Source of the DNA: Halictus rubicundus
Lineage: Eukaryota; Arthropoda; Insecta; Hymenoptera; Halictidae
Direction of reading: 5' to 3'
DNA length: 64,000 nt
NCBI RefSeq assembly: GCF_050948215.1
Contig: NC_135152.1
Location: 10,264,310-10,328,309, forward strand
The position numbers were made by a program, and so were the translations under genes. A model generated the notes under the pieces. The model ran no database searches and had not been told where the DNA came from. It worked only from the letters and a program-made list of their open reading frames with translations. Shown here in pieces: positions 1 to 12,611 of the stretch (the stretch's first letter is position 1; every line of letters starts with the position of its first letter).

Positions 1-2629
1 GATGGCAGTAAAAACTGTGTAGAACTGCTAGGAGATTGTAGGGGAAGCTGAAGGATCAGAAGTGAACGATAGAAAACGGTGAACGCACTCTTTGGATATC
101 GAAATCGAAGGATGATGGACACCCAGAACGAAGTGGAAATATCGGGAGTGTTGCAGGAGCTGGCAGAAGTGGCGAAAAATTGTTGCAAGCTCCCGAAGCC
201 ATTTTTTCGGAATCCAAATCTCGAAGCATCTTCAATATTCAATTTATTCCTTTTGTCCCATTGATCAGAAAGAATTGAGCATAGTAGTCGGTAAACAATC
301 ACTAATTGAGATCTCGAGGTCTGCATCTTTGGAAGATGCAGAACATCATTTAAAACTTCAAGCAGATTGCAAGAACACCAAGGTTTTAGAAAGTTGTAAA
401 AAAGATGAAAATACCAGTGATACCTAAATCCCTAGTGACAGCTTCAAGTGTCTGGGCCCTGAAGTCCACATAGATTATTAGAATGTTTATGCGTTAAGGG
501 TGTAGACCCTCAGGGCTACGAAGAAGCCGAGACGTTCTGAGATCATAATGACCTCTTAAGATTCTCTGGGAGTGCTTTAACACCTCCGAGATCTCGAGGG
601 CCTATCTTAATAATTCAAACGGACTCTGGACTCATTCTTTTTAAGGGTCATTTCTTCTACTGGTCAATCATCGTCTTTATTACCGCCTCATTCTCTCAAC
701 TCCTCGCCGCTTCTACCGTCTGCTGCAAATCTTCTATTGCCTTCTAGATATTCTTCATCGTCTCTTTCATTGGTTGTAATCTCATTATCGAGGCTGACAG
801 CTTCCTTTTCCCATCTCTTATCATTTATCCCTGATAACGTGAGCCAATATTCTTATCTTCAGTTTAACATCACTTCTCAAGAGTCTAATCGAGTAACATA
901 ATTTTAATGTAATTTTACTTAATTCCTCGTTACCCAGTGATCAACTGTTTCGAATAGCACAATTTTTGCATTAAATGGCCACTCTTCCCAATCTTCTCTA
1001 CTTTCATCAGAATTCCATTGTTTACAGAAATTCACATTACACATTATCGCATTTCACAATTCGCATTATCACATTTCGGAATTTAGTATCAGCTTTCCGG
1101 TTTGGAACGTGAAGTTGTCGCTTCGATTTCATGAAACGGCGTATATTCTTAGAGCCTCGCGGACACGGTTTTCCCAATTTTGGGGGTGCAACCGCGAACG
1201 GGGAAGTTTTGCTAACGGGCCGGTAAGCTGTACGCGTTAATGACTCGCATGCAAATGCGCGATTCGAAACCCATCGCGCGACCCGGTAACGTGAATGCAA
1301 TCTCATAAGTCGATCGAAGACACGCGACAGGACGAAAAAAAAAAAAAAAGAAAACGATGACAAATTAAACGAGAGTCGGTTCCATGTTTTCGCTTTATCC
1401 GCCGTGTAGGACATGCAACTTACGCGCGCAGCTCACCAGCTCCGCCACGCGAGCAACCAGATACCTACGGAAGAGTTTAATTGAGTAATAAAATACATAC
1501 ATTAGGCGGTAAGCGGCAATTACGGCGACGTTTAGTGAATTTACGCAGCCGTAATACCATGCGGTATTCGATAACGCAATTTATGATTCAACATGTCCGT
1601 TTTATTCCACCATATTTCGGCTCGTAATAAACTTCCGAGCGTATTGGCGATCCGGTTGCTACGGAAGCAACGGTTCGTTTGGCACGGACATTCCTAATTA
1701 TAATAGTAATTTCGCACGATTACAAGTTCTGTCGCAAAAAATTACGTATTCAACACCGTGTATCTCGGCAAGTGTACAACTATAATGTTCCCTTTCGAGC
1801 TAACGGAGACTCCATTCGCTTCGATCCAAGCGGCATAAATTTTCTTAGAGGCAAACTTCTTCGGCGGAAGCTCTAACGGGGGCAAAGTGCCATTTTCGCG
1901 GGGAACGAGCAGATTCCATAGTTTCGAAGAGCCTTTCGAAGAAGTTAATTTCGTCTAAGCGCTAGGATAGCAGCGGATAAGCGCGCGACGCGTTTCTCCT
2001 ATCCTCGGATTCAATTATTCTTTTATACTTTTTCGGAGTGTAAAACCGTGGAAACGGGAGGGGGCACGCCAGTAAAACGAAACGGCCGCTAAGCAATTTT
2101 GTCACGGTCATTCCTCGGATTGAAACGGGTCGACGTTCGCCGCGAAGAATCCGCCCGACAACGCGCGGCGATGCTACGCGTGTTTACCGAAGGATCCTCG
2201 CCCGGCGGGAAATCGGGCGAAACTGCGAGTGAAATCATCATGACCCCGTAAAATTCATGGCCGGCGCGAATCGTCAGATGCGCGTGACGTTTAGTTTTAA
2301 AATATGTTTTCCGATCTGGACCCGCGGAAAGGATGCGCTAAATCATCGCGGGAAAAATGTCCGATTTTTTTCCGCACGGTCGGCCGCCCCGCGGCAAAAA
2401 CGGACGTGGTCAACGGGCCCATTTTTTACGCGTCAAATTAAACCGATCGACTCCTCCGCCGAGCACAGAGCCCTCATTTGTTCGCCCGCTGTACGACCGT
2501 TTGCCTAGGCTCGCCGGATTTTCGATTATCGTCGAGTCGACGAGACATTTTCGAGGAGAATGCTCCGAAAATCGCAGGAACCTCGGAAATCCATTCGCAG
2601 GAATGTCACACACTTTCTACCAAGATTAT
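1..2629. other. Non-coding DNA
   Basis: No gene supported. The first 700 bases contain short ORF-like stretches with many stops that could be an old retroelement scrap, but no motif is recognisable. An A-run lies at 1334-1349, and CpG-rich sequence runs from about 1.1 kb. Confidence 0.3.
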
Positions 2630-2872
2630 TTAACACGTTAACTACCGCGTCAGTCACATATGACTGACAATGATTTTTGACTGGGCTCAGAAATTCATTT
2701 TCATTATGAGATATCCAGATAAACCGAATTTTATTGGAGTCTTTCGAATTCAAAAGGGTTAAGACAGCATTCCCTGTAATTCATTTTTAATTTCTAGTTG
2801 TGGTTTCATTAATTACATTACTCTGATTTTGTAAGAACCTCTGGGGTTGATATTTGGCATTTAACGCGTTAA
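2630..2872. mobile_element. TTAA-bounded MITE, family A copy 1
   Basis: The left end is TTAACACGTTAACTACC, and the right end reversed is TTAACGCGTTAAATGCC. Internal sequence shared with copies at 9658 and 12494 includes TGACTGACAATGATTTTTGA, ATATCCAGATAAACCGAATT and GAATTCAAAAGGGTTAA. The TTAA at both ends points to a piggyBac-type origin. No coding capacity. Confidence 0.7.
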
Positions 2873-4047
2873 AGATTATTTTAAATTCAGTTTGCAGCAT
2901 TTTAAATTCTATTTCCAATTTTCTGAGACCAAGATGGAGAAACTTCAGTTTCCCCGAATTTGCTTGCATTTTACATGTATTTGCCTGCATGAATTTTCAC
3001 AATTTAGTCAGCAGCGACTGCACGAATTGAGATGTAAGTTCTCCGTACGACCATTTAAATGAAACGGTTTCTCTTTTAATACTACGAATGCTAAGTATAC
3101 AACTCTCCACAAAGCTGCAGGAAATCCAGCTAAACTGAGCTGCGCCTCGCCGTTGGTTTTTCCAAGGGAAAAGTAAGGACACCGCTGGTAACTGTTTAAA
3201 GGATGCTCCACGCTGTCGCGGAAAAACCGGTCGGCCGTGCATCCCGCTTTTTAAGGCTCTGAAACACGCGCACTTATGTCAGTAGAACGATTGGAAGTAC
3301 ATCGTCTAGGTGGAAGCCGATGAAACACATCGGCGGATGGAAACAAAAGGAGAGGAGTATCGACGCTTCTCACTCGACCGACACATTGTGCGCCAGGGAA
3401 ACGTGCCCGTATATTTTCACCGGTGGTTGCACCTAGGCTGCACCAACCGCCCCATGGTGCGCAGAATACACGCCCGTCGGCCTAGAGGCTGATTCAAACC
3501 GGAACCGAACGAAATGAAACAGCTAGAGCCAGTGAAAGTCGCTGAAGCGTTTAGCTGAATAAGATTGTCCGTCGTGTTGTCGACGGCAGTGGAACGAAAA
3601 TGCCGGGGCCTACGTCGGTGCCAGCACTTCGGTATACTTGTACCACTGCCCGACTATGTTCGAGAGAAATTGAAGCACATTACTGCCTTGCATGATTGCA
3701 ATCGTTTGTCAATTCCATGCAGTTGTAGGTACGTAGTGAACAGAGAAAATTCCGAGCGTTCGCATCTTTTCTAGCACCTAGTTTCTTTATTTATTTTTGT
3801 TTTTAGCATCCTAGTTTCCTTGTTCATAGAGAAATAAAATATTTTTGGGTGAAGAGCTATTTTAAGTGGAATATTCTCTTAGAGCAATTTCGAGCTGACC
3901 TTTTCAGATAAAATGTAAAGAATTGTCATGTTCTCGAGCATGTCATAACATTTTAGAATGTGCTTATGCCAGTAACCGGGTGTCTATGTTCAATTTATTT
4001 TTAAAACTTCTTTAATGTTTTCATGTTAATGATTTTTATGTTCTTGG
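2873..4047. other. Non-coding DNA
   Basis: Between two MITEs. AT-rich at both ends, with a more CpG-rich middle (3.2-3.7 kb). I see no gene or RNA signature. Confidence 0.3.
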
Positions 4048-4266
4048 GTGATCACTAGACTGCGGATCTTTATGCATTTATGGCTTATGGAAATTTTCAA
4101 AAAATACCAGAGTATCAGATTCGACAAAATTTCGTACGATTTTTATTTATTTCGGATCTACGAAGGCTATTACCAATGAAAATAGGATTCTATTGGGTAC
4201 CCCTTTTTTCAAATTTGCCCTAAAAAAATTGAAAACTGCATAAACATCCGCAGTCTAGTGATCACG
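4048..4266. mobile_element. MITE family B copy 1 (GTGATCACTAGACTGCGGAT termini)
   Basis: Inverted termini of 28 bp with one mismatch: both begin GTGATCACTAGACTGCGGAT and continue with TTTATGCA. The interior is about 160 bp, AT-rich and without a reading frame. A second full copy lies at 7255 and fragments lie elsewhere. The superfamily is not certain; the TA inside CTAG would suit a Tc1/mariner target. Confidence 0.8.
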
Positions 4267-5070
4267 GATTGATTTACATTTGAGGCACAGAAATGTGCGT
4301 TGAAGCTGTAAACTGCAACATCGTTAAAATTTTGGTTATTCACGTGAGTAGAAAATGGCAGGCTCCTATAGAATTACTTTGACGATTACTTTGCAGAGAT
4401 TTGAATTTGAAAAAAGATTCGAGCTGCGGCTGCAGTCGATTTTTGCAGAGTCCACGCTCTAAGCCACGACTCTCTCGATATCGAATTTTTGGAGGGAGCT
4501 GTACATTTAGCGCGCCTGTGTCCGTGCGAACAGACACGATAATTTAGAGCGGGAAGCGAAGGTGTCTAGATAGATGCGCCGTAGAAATCGACAGGTATGA
4601 TGAATGCTCAACAGGCGCCACCATATACTGCTAGCAGAGATTATTGCGTATTCCTGTCAAATGCGCCGTCGGTGGTAACGTCGCAGAAGGTGAGGGAAGG
4701 CACGATAGAAGCCGACGCCGTTGGAACATCTGCATTTTCAGAGACGCGGCTACGGTAAAAGAGAGACGCCGTGTTCCACCGTCATCCTGTCCCTCCTTCC
4801 ACCTCCTTTCCGTCTTTTTCCCTTTTCTTTTCCGTGGTAGTTCGTCGTAGCGGTTCTCACCACTTTTCCAGCCTGTGCGTCCGTGTCTGCGAGCGCGCTC
4901 GCGCGCGTGTGTGTGTGTGTTTTTTTTCGCTTCCTCGCATTTTCCCCGACGCTGGATGCCTCTATCGAAATCCTTTTAGCTTCCCCGTTCGAGTGATTCC
5001 AGGTTTTAAGCCCGGGCGTTCAATCATCCGACACTTCACGTCGTCGTCGTCGTCGTCGTCGGCGCGGAAG

Positions 5071-5348
5071 ATGGCGACGACAACGACGTGGGCTAGCGTA
5101 ACGCGCCCAAGCCGCGGCGAAGTTCCGCGATGATTCCCGTCGAGTTACCAGAACTCCCAGCCCCGGCTAGGCCCCGGCGTGAATTGTTGGAACGACTTTT
5201 GATGGATTATCTAGCCGGCAGGAAAGTCAGTCAATGCGAATTTATCGCGGAAACACCGGGAACACCGCCGCCCCGGTGTTGGCGGCAGGCGGCTGCCGGC
5301 GCTGAGTGCCCTTCGAGTCTTCGTCACGAAGTTGGATCGTTACGTTGA
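5071..5348 (+). other. Possible first coding exon or CpG-rich promoter region
   Basis: A CpG-rich stretch (about 4640-5350) contains a (TCG)n run followed by GAAGATGGCGACGAC, resembling a start region. An overlapping ATG at 5130 opens a 72-codon frame beginning MIPVELPELPAPARPRRELL. A weak donor-like site (AAA then GTCAGT) occurs at about 5225. I recognise no family, and no following exon can be linked. It could equally be a non-coding CpG-rich promoter. Confidence 0.2.
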
Positions 5349-5792
5349 TCGCGACGTTGATAAAAGTTTTCCATTTACACGACTCGCGGGAGAGGGAGAG
5401 AGAGAGGGGGGGACGTCGCTATCATGACGGACCGATTGACAGGATACGACCAAGTTTCGTGGAATTTTAAAAATTTATCGCCCCGATAAGTTTCCGCGAG
5501 ACACGTGAACGGAAGAGCGGCCCTGTTCCGCGATGATAGATACCGGTCGCTGCCCTGGAAAAAATACGTTCGCTCGTTGATTTACTAATTCACGCTTCCT
5601 TAACCCTCGTTCATCCCTCCCGGAAAAAATTCAGTCACTTTCTTTCACCCTAGGCGCTGTCAAATATTTAACCTTCTTCTATTTCTGCGAAATCTGATAC
5701 CGATTTGTTCACTCAACCCCCTGGCGCACGGGTCTGTGGGACTTGCGACAGAAATTATTCTTCATTTCACTTCTTGAAATTGCTTAGTGGCT

Positions 5793-5810
5793 TAACCCAT
5801 TTGCATCATA
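5793..5810. mobile_element. Solo TTAACCCATTTGCATCAT terminus
   Basis: An 18-bp exact match, in the other orientation, to the terminus ending at 24411. No opposite end is visible nearby, so this is probably a MITE remnant. Confidence 0.35.
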
Positions 5811-7254
5811 AGGAAATACGAAAAGAAGGCCTTTATCGCCAAACTTTTTCTTTTTTTAATCACAACAAGAAAAAGAATTTGTAGGCGCAAATTAGTCACT
5901 GGCACAACAATTCACTCGCGCCTAAACGCAAGCGACGCGAAGTCCATTGTTCCTCCGACTCTTGTACCATCCGCGGCGCTAGTCGCCTCAACGCTAGAGC
6001 CACCAGGTCGCCGTTAACGCATGATCACGACTCGTCGACATAAACCGCGTATACTCCGTGGGAGGTTCAACGTTGGCGGCCGCAAGTGCCTGTGGGTTTA
6101 TCGTGGTGCACTTTCGCGGGAAGACAATCGAGTCCGGGGGCCTTAATCGCGATTCCTCGAAGACAACCATAATTCGTAGCCAGGCTGGCCCCGGAGGGGA
6201 GGACAACGATTCGAATTACCGTCGACCGAACGCTAAGTAATTTATCCGGCGATGACGTAACGTTCCCTTCGGTAAATCATTCGGATTGGTACATCGGCCT
6301 GTGCGCAGTATCCCCATCAGCGCTAGGCGTCCCGACGCCGAACTCGGACACGGCGCAAGGGCGACGACCAAGCCAGACCCAGGCGAAACCGGGCTCGCCG
6401 AGCGAGAGGCTAGAGCTACAGGCACCGGAAGGAAATCATCAGTACCTGACTTGCAGAGTCGCGGGGCAATGGACAATGAGTTATTACCTTCTGGCCTTGC
6501 GATAGTACCACATGCTAGGCAACCCATTATGTCGTCCACATTGAAACATCTCGGCGAGGGCCGCATTTAGGCACGAAATAACCAAGATCGTCGCGCTTTG
6601 TTTCCGCGACGTTGCGTGTCGCGGCGTCCCGTCGGCTTCCGGCGCCGCAACGGAATCTCATTGTGACGATAATACCTACCCGACTTCGTATCGGCCGGTG
6701 ACCACCCTCCTCTTTCGGACCCCCTGGCCACCCCCGCGGATCGCTTAATTTCAGGGGTCGTGGCCCGGAGAAGTACGCCGCTCGATCCCTCGCATTAAGT
6801 GATTTACGTTGTTACGAGTTTGGAATATCGCGAGGGGGGGGCGGAGGCCGATATCACCGAATCCCCGCACCCCCTCCACCCCTTCGCCGTGCCGTTTACC
6901 CAACCGACAATTTGTCCCTGCGTGGCTAATGTTTTCTCATTGCCATTCGTCCCCGGCGAAACGTAGAAATGGAATGCTAGCCGGGACCCCGCTTGACAAA
7001 ATGCACTTTCCATTTGCCGCGCTTTAATCCTTCCTCTTCGGCCCCCCAGCCCGTTCAAATGGAAATGGACCGCGCGATACGCGCACGTTAGTCGGTGACG
7101 CGCAATTATCAAAACTATTTGCGACGCGGCTCAGCGAAACGTTTCAAAGAACTGCGCGCACCGGCCGAAATGAATTGCACGGCAGTCAAATCGCAGCCAG
7201 ATTATTATGCGCGGACCGTGTGGACCAGAGTTGGCCGGCGAATGATTATTTTTT

Positions 7255-7431
7255 GGTTACTAGACCGTGGACGTTTATGCAATTTTCCGTTTTTGTAGAC
7301 AAACTTTGTGAAAGCGGAATCGTATAAAATCTTGTTTTCAGCGGTAGCAGCCTCTGCAGATCCGAAGTAAATAAAAATTTAACATTTTCGACGGCAGAAA
7401 AATTCATAAAGATCTGCAGTCTGGTGATTAC
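7255..7431. mobile_element. MITE family B copy 2
   Basis: Left end GTTACTAGACCGTGGACGTT, then TATGCA; right end ATAAAGATCTGCAGTCTGGT, then GATTAC. These match the 4.0-kb copy's termini with several substitutions in each arm. The interior differs in length, indicating an older or separate subfamily copy. Confidence 0.65.
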
Positions 7432-8853
7432 ATTTGTAATTGATTGCGAAAAGTAATCATGCTAATCATTAGACATTAGATCATTAGACAGTTACAGTCT
7501 AGTGAATGAAGAACGTGTACGATCGAAAAATTCACTTCTTACCCTAATCAAATCAAGAAACTTGTCACTTGTGACAAGAAACTTGTCATTGGCAGAACAT
7601 GTTGATTATAATGGTGATTACATTTCATTCCTCGTTGTAATATTTCTCATAACGCGCCAAGGTGTTTTTGGACGTATACATGTTTTCAGACGTAAAATAG
7701 TATTTGAAATAGAAAATAGTAAATAGTTTATTTTATTTTTGAAGCATACCTATAATGGTGCAAATCAATAATTTCACTTACAAGAAAAAGTTTTTGAAAT
7801 ACTATTTAAAAATAGTATTTTATTTGGAAAATATTGAAAATAGTGATACTTATTTTGTAGGACTTTTACTTTTACTTTTACCTTAGTGATATTTTGTTGT
7901 GTGTAATGGTATTACGACATTGTCGTCTGTTTATCAACATGTTACATGCAGATATTCGTAATTAAGCTAAAAATAATACTTTGTTAACTATTATAGTTTC
8001 TCATGTTAAAAAGTATAATTTCTAATATTAACTATTTGCTCAACTTATTTTCATTGTAAGGAAATATTTGAAATACATATTTGAAATACATATTTGAAAT
8101 ACAACATTAAAATATTTTATTTTATGTGTCTGGCTATCAAAATAAAAATATTTTATTTGACGAAATTCTTCGTTCTATTTAAGCCTGCTCGCCCATCAGT
8201 TATTAATATTGTAAATATTTAACTGTCAGAAATACGCCTCGCGTATGAAAATCGCTGCTCTAGGGTTAATTTCTGGAAAATGTCGATCGATCGGTTTACC
8301 TGGTGGCGTTATCCCGTATTTACGGGAGTCGTTTTCCATAAACAGGTTTCAATTTCGAATAATAGAAGGAGGAGATTTTGCAAACCACGGCAGCATTACT
8401 GCCGAGGAGGATCAGCAGATCTGATGGAATATGGGTCTACGTACGTCCGCACGGGCTCGAATGTTCGGATCGCCGAGTTCGCTGACATTTATATTTTTAC
8501 CCCCACCCCCTCCTCCCATAAAGCGTTCTAAACAGACCTATGGCTCTAAATCTTTACGATTCGCCGCCGTTTGGCCCGGACGCGAAGTTTATTCAGCCCC
8601 ATGTAAATAAGCGGGTGGTGCGAGTATCGCCGTGGAGCTTCATTCGCCGGTGAAATCGGTATATCTTGATTTTTACATGTAGCTCCGTCGCGGAACAACA
8701 GTCCCGAAAAAATAACGTGTTCGTGTATGTATTTTCCTGGAAAGCAAACCCCGACTGCCAATAAAAATCTTACACGTTGAAACATCGAAAAGGATTACTC
8801 GATGCGCTATCTCGAAAATCCTCTTCGTTCCTATCTCCGAGTTTCGAAATCCT

Positions 8854-8888
8854 TTCTCTCTCTCTCTCTCTCACTCACTCTCTCTCTG
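8854..8888. repeat. (CT)n microsatellite
   Basis: A mostly perfect CT run interrupted by two CACT units. Confidence 0.9.
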
Positions 8889-9657
8889 CTCGTTTTTATT
8901 AAGCCAGGCTTACTGCATAAACTTGTTTTGAATTTCGATAGCGCGAGAACGACGAGTTCCCTCGTCTGAAAACGATTTTAATATTAATGGTTCTCGCTTC
9001 CCGTTGGGGGCAGGAGCGAAACGAGAAGACGCGTTCGCAAATAAACGTTCGATTTTGTTGTTGCTACGATATCCCGGTGAAATTATTCCCTCGGCCCGGC
9101 GAAGAAATTTACGGAAGTTTTTACAGCAGCCAGCCCTTAAACGCGGCGAGACGGAAAGTGGAAAAGGCATTTACTTTTTCTAACCGATCAGGCTAGACCT
9201 AACGCGAACTGGCAACGGGCGCAGGTAATTTCCGGCAACCGAATGGAGTAGATTGGTTTCCTGTTACTGATATTTAAACGGGCCGGGTCGCACCGGAACG
9301 GTTTGAAAAATTTATGGCTCCTTCCAGAGTGGTACAGCATAGTCTGCCATGCCGGAATGTAATATTGGATCTTAAATCCGTAACGGTGTAATGAACCGGC
9401 AATGAACACGGTCGCAGCTTAAAAATTATCTAATACATCCACTTCTCCTTATATTTATAAAATTTCGATTCTTGTCAATGTTTCGATTCCTTTAACAATT
9501 CACGTGGACAAGAATCGATACTCGCGAGGAATCGTCGGGAGTATTTAGCACCTTCCGAAAATATTCAACTGGTGCAAAAGTAAGAGGAGATTTAATTGAT
9601 TGCAGCAGCCTCAAAGCCTTGAACACAATTTTCTTCAACGTTTTCTTGATTACGCGC

Positions 9658-9792
9658 TTAACACGTTAACTGCCATATCAGTTACTGACAGTGATTTTTG
9701 ACTAGGTTTAGACTTTCATTTTTATTGTGACATATCCAGGTAAACCGAATTTTACCAAGATCTTTAGAATTCAAAAGGGTTAAAACAGCATA
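9658..9792. mobile_element. Family A MITE copy 2 (right end not found)
   Basis: Begins TTAACACGTTAACTGCC and tracks the 2.6-kb copy through the GATTTTTGACTAGG, CATATCCAGGTAAACCGAAT and GAATTCAAAAGGGTTAA blocks. Similarity is lost after about 9792, so this copy is truncated or its right part has diverged. Confidence 0.65.
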
Positions 9793-10826
9793 AAAGAGAA
9801 AAATTTCTCTATCCGAATTTAGACCAACTAGGCTGAAATAAAAATTCAATTTCTTTCTTAATATGTTTAATACATTGAGAATAATATAACAGTAGCTTTA
9901 AATTCTTCTAATGTTTTTGCTGTAATCTACTACACCCAGTCATTTTTATCATAAACGCATCAAGTCCTCAGTCTATTAATTACATTTTAATTTGCCTAAA
10001 AGATTCATCTTTGAACTCAATTTGAAAGTAAAAGCAAAGTTCCAATAAACGATAGGTAAAAGTGGCCAGAAAAAAAGCTTTCGCGAGCGAAACTTTGGAA
10101 AATCCGTGGTTTCCGCGTGGGACGCGCCGCTGTGTCGCGCACGCGCGCTCGCTATTTAATCGCATTATCGTTTCGCGAACATAGCGACCGCCTTTGTCCC
10201 GATAAACTCGAGAACAGAGGTAATCCAGATCGCGAATGTTTTCTTCGGCTTCGGCCCTAACCCTAACCCTTCAGCAGACTTTTCCGTAGCTCTGCCCGCG
10301 GCGAGAAATCCGCTCGCATGGCCGTCGCGCGCGCTTTTAGCGACTTTAATCGCGCTCATTAACGCCGAGCGTAAATATACGTGTCGGCACCGTCGGCTGG
10401 TTTCTATGTGCACACCAACTGTGCGTTAATTACCGGCGCATCAGCACCGAAACGCTAATCGAATCTTGGTAGGCTTCGCATTCCGTTCTGCCGCCTGGCA
10501 GAAACTGGCGCACGTAATACCTTGATGAATTTAAGCAGTGTTTCGCCCATTGTACCGATCCCTACACACGCACACGTGCGCGCGCGCGCTCGCTAATAAG
10601 CCACCGGTGATCGATAGTATTCTACTCTCATCGATAGATTCGAACTTTGAGCGACGACTCTCGGCTTCGATAAAGAATCATGTTCATTATATGTGCAAAA
10701 GGACATGTAATAAAGGACAAGGGCATAAAGGTATATAAGGGCATATAAGGGCAGTTTGAATTCAAGGGTTGGCAATTTGAGTTTAAGGGTTGCTTGAATT
10801 CGTAAAATTAACGGAGTTATAGGCGT

Positions 10827-10930
10827 TTAACCAGTTAACTGCAGAGTTTAATTTTAAAATTTCCTCACGGGGTGCGGAATTAAAATCAAGCAATGACGTA
10901 TATACACGTCGAATGCAGTTAACTGGTTAA
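10827..10930. mobile_element. Short TTAA-bounded MITE, 104 bp
   Basis: Perfect inverted termini TTAACCAGTTAACTGCA at both ends, with TTAA as the likely target duplication. Near the right end is a palindromic block GACGTATATACACGTC (10894-10909). GTTAACTGC in the termini also occurs in family A, hinting at related transposases. Confidence 0.75.
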
Positions 10931-12493
10931 AGAATGCAACTCGCGTCGCGTTCAGTTTCTCTCGAAATCACTATTGTCGAAATGGTCGCCACGATATTTC
11001 TGGGTTGATCGATCGACTTGAAATTTGGAACTAATCTTCAGCACATCCCCCGTTACCGCGAGAACCAAAATTCATGAAATCCGTCAACTTCTCTCTTCTT
11101 TTTTTATCGGGCGGAAGACCGAAAAATATTTTTAGAAAATCGGTAATTCGACTAGAATATGTCACCATTTTGGGAGTAATCAAGATGTTTAATTTCTTTT
11201 GCTTCAGACCGCAACTATATCTGTATCGATTAATAAACAATTTCGTTTCTTTGCTTCCGGTCAGTAGGAGGAGCGGAATCGTGGCAACTATCGATCCATG
11301 TTTCTCAAAATATACAAAAAGAAATATAGAACTCCTGTAATTTTGACTAGTCTTACTTAAAACAAAATCACACATGTACTTCAAGTGCATGTATGCAAAA
11401 GGTTCAATAGTTTTCCCGGCAACAATAAACCAATACTACCGTAGAACTATGGGAACGCCAACGGTCATATAAACGGATCATCCTCGTTGTCTTTCACTGT
11501 TCGAACCTTGCCCGAATTATGCAGGACGAGGAAAATTTTTGGGTAGATCGTGATGGATCGATTTCTTGTTGCTTTCGCCCTTTTCGAAGCGCCATTGGCA
11601 CACTTCTAGCGAACGGTGTCGGTGCGGAAACGGTAATAAACGCTCCCAGCCTACATTTTCGGGGGTGTTGGACAGCAACCGGTGTGAATTCGCGTAAATT
11701 TGTTGGGGGTGGCAAAAATGGAGGCAGTGGGTACGGTTGCGGGGGCGGTCGCGGCGGGAACAGGCGAAAGGGTGAATCGTGAATAATGCCGTCGGTTTAA
11801 ACGGTGGCCATCCGGTCATCGGGGGGTTGGGAGGGAGGGGGTGTCGGACGAGGGGGTGTCCCGTTTATGCCGCATCAGAGTTCGCCAAATTTATTCCATT
11901 GCTGGTGGGCCGCGTTCACGCGACTTCCACGATGCCGTGCGCGGGCACTCGTGATGAATGCGCGCATTAAAATTGTCATTGGACGCGCCGCACCGCCGTT
12001 GCATCGCCGCTTGCACCGAGCGCTCCCGCCGTAAAGTGCACGATTCGCCCGGCGTGCACAACGCCGCGCAACCCTCTCTCCCTGGATAATCCATTCGCCA
12101 GTAAATTGTGCGCCGACCGCCCCGGTTAAATAGATAATAACGGTTACTATTATTTCAGCCGTGGACCGGGCAAAAGTGCGGCGCCGCTGCGCGCCGGGAC
12201 GCTGACGTGACGCCGACGTGTTTCACCCGTTGCGGGACAGCCCGACCAGCGGAATACCACCTGACACACCCCCGGGGATCACAGAGCGCACCAGAAATCC
12301 GAGATCGAAGGATTCTCTTTCGCCTTACGGAGATCTTCAACCCCTACACCCTCCTCGAAAATTTACGAAAATTCACTCGTTTCTTTCACCGTGTACAGTT
12401 AAAACTGATTGCTTTAGAGCGCAGGGGATTTATGAGCGAGTACGATACAAATTTTTCTGATAATCATACACACGTCTGTATTCTAAAGTAAAA

Positions 12494-12611
12494 GTGACTG
12501 ACAGTGATTTTCGACTAGGTTTAGACATTCATTTTTATTGTGAGATATCCAGATAAATCGAATTTTATTAAGGTCTTTAGAATTCGGCATATTTGGCACT
12601 TAACGTGTTAA
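12494..12611. mobile_element. Family A MITE copy 3 (internally deleted)
   Basis: Starts inside the family at GTGACTGACAGTGATTTT, runs through GAGATATCCAGATAAATCGA, then jumps from AGAATTC directly to the family right end, ATTTGGCACTTAACGTGTTAA. The left terminus and the middle found in the 2.6-kb copy are missing. Confidence 0.65.

Larger units (their letters stand above)
5350..9657. other. Non-coding DNA with repeats
   Basis: Holds the solo TTAA terminus (5793), the family B MITE (7255), a G-run at 6833-6841, a three-unit tandem of ATATTTGAAATAC (about 8064-8103) and a (CT)n microsatellite. 6.0-7.2 kb and 8.2-9.4 kb are CpG-rich. Open frames occur on both strands in GC-rich parts and look like chance. 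Confidence 0.3.

Noticed and set aside
1..700. Possible retroelement coding remnant
   Set aside because: Short frames with many stops and no recognisable protein motif; not enough to annotate.
10255..10270. CCCTAACCCTAACCC, telomere-like
   Set aside because: Only about two units, and insect telomeres usually carry TTAGG. Probably chance.
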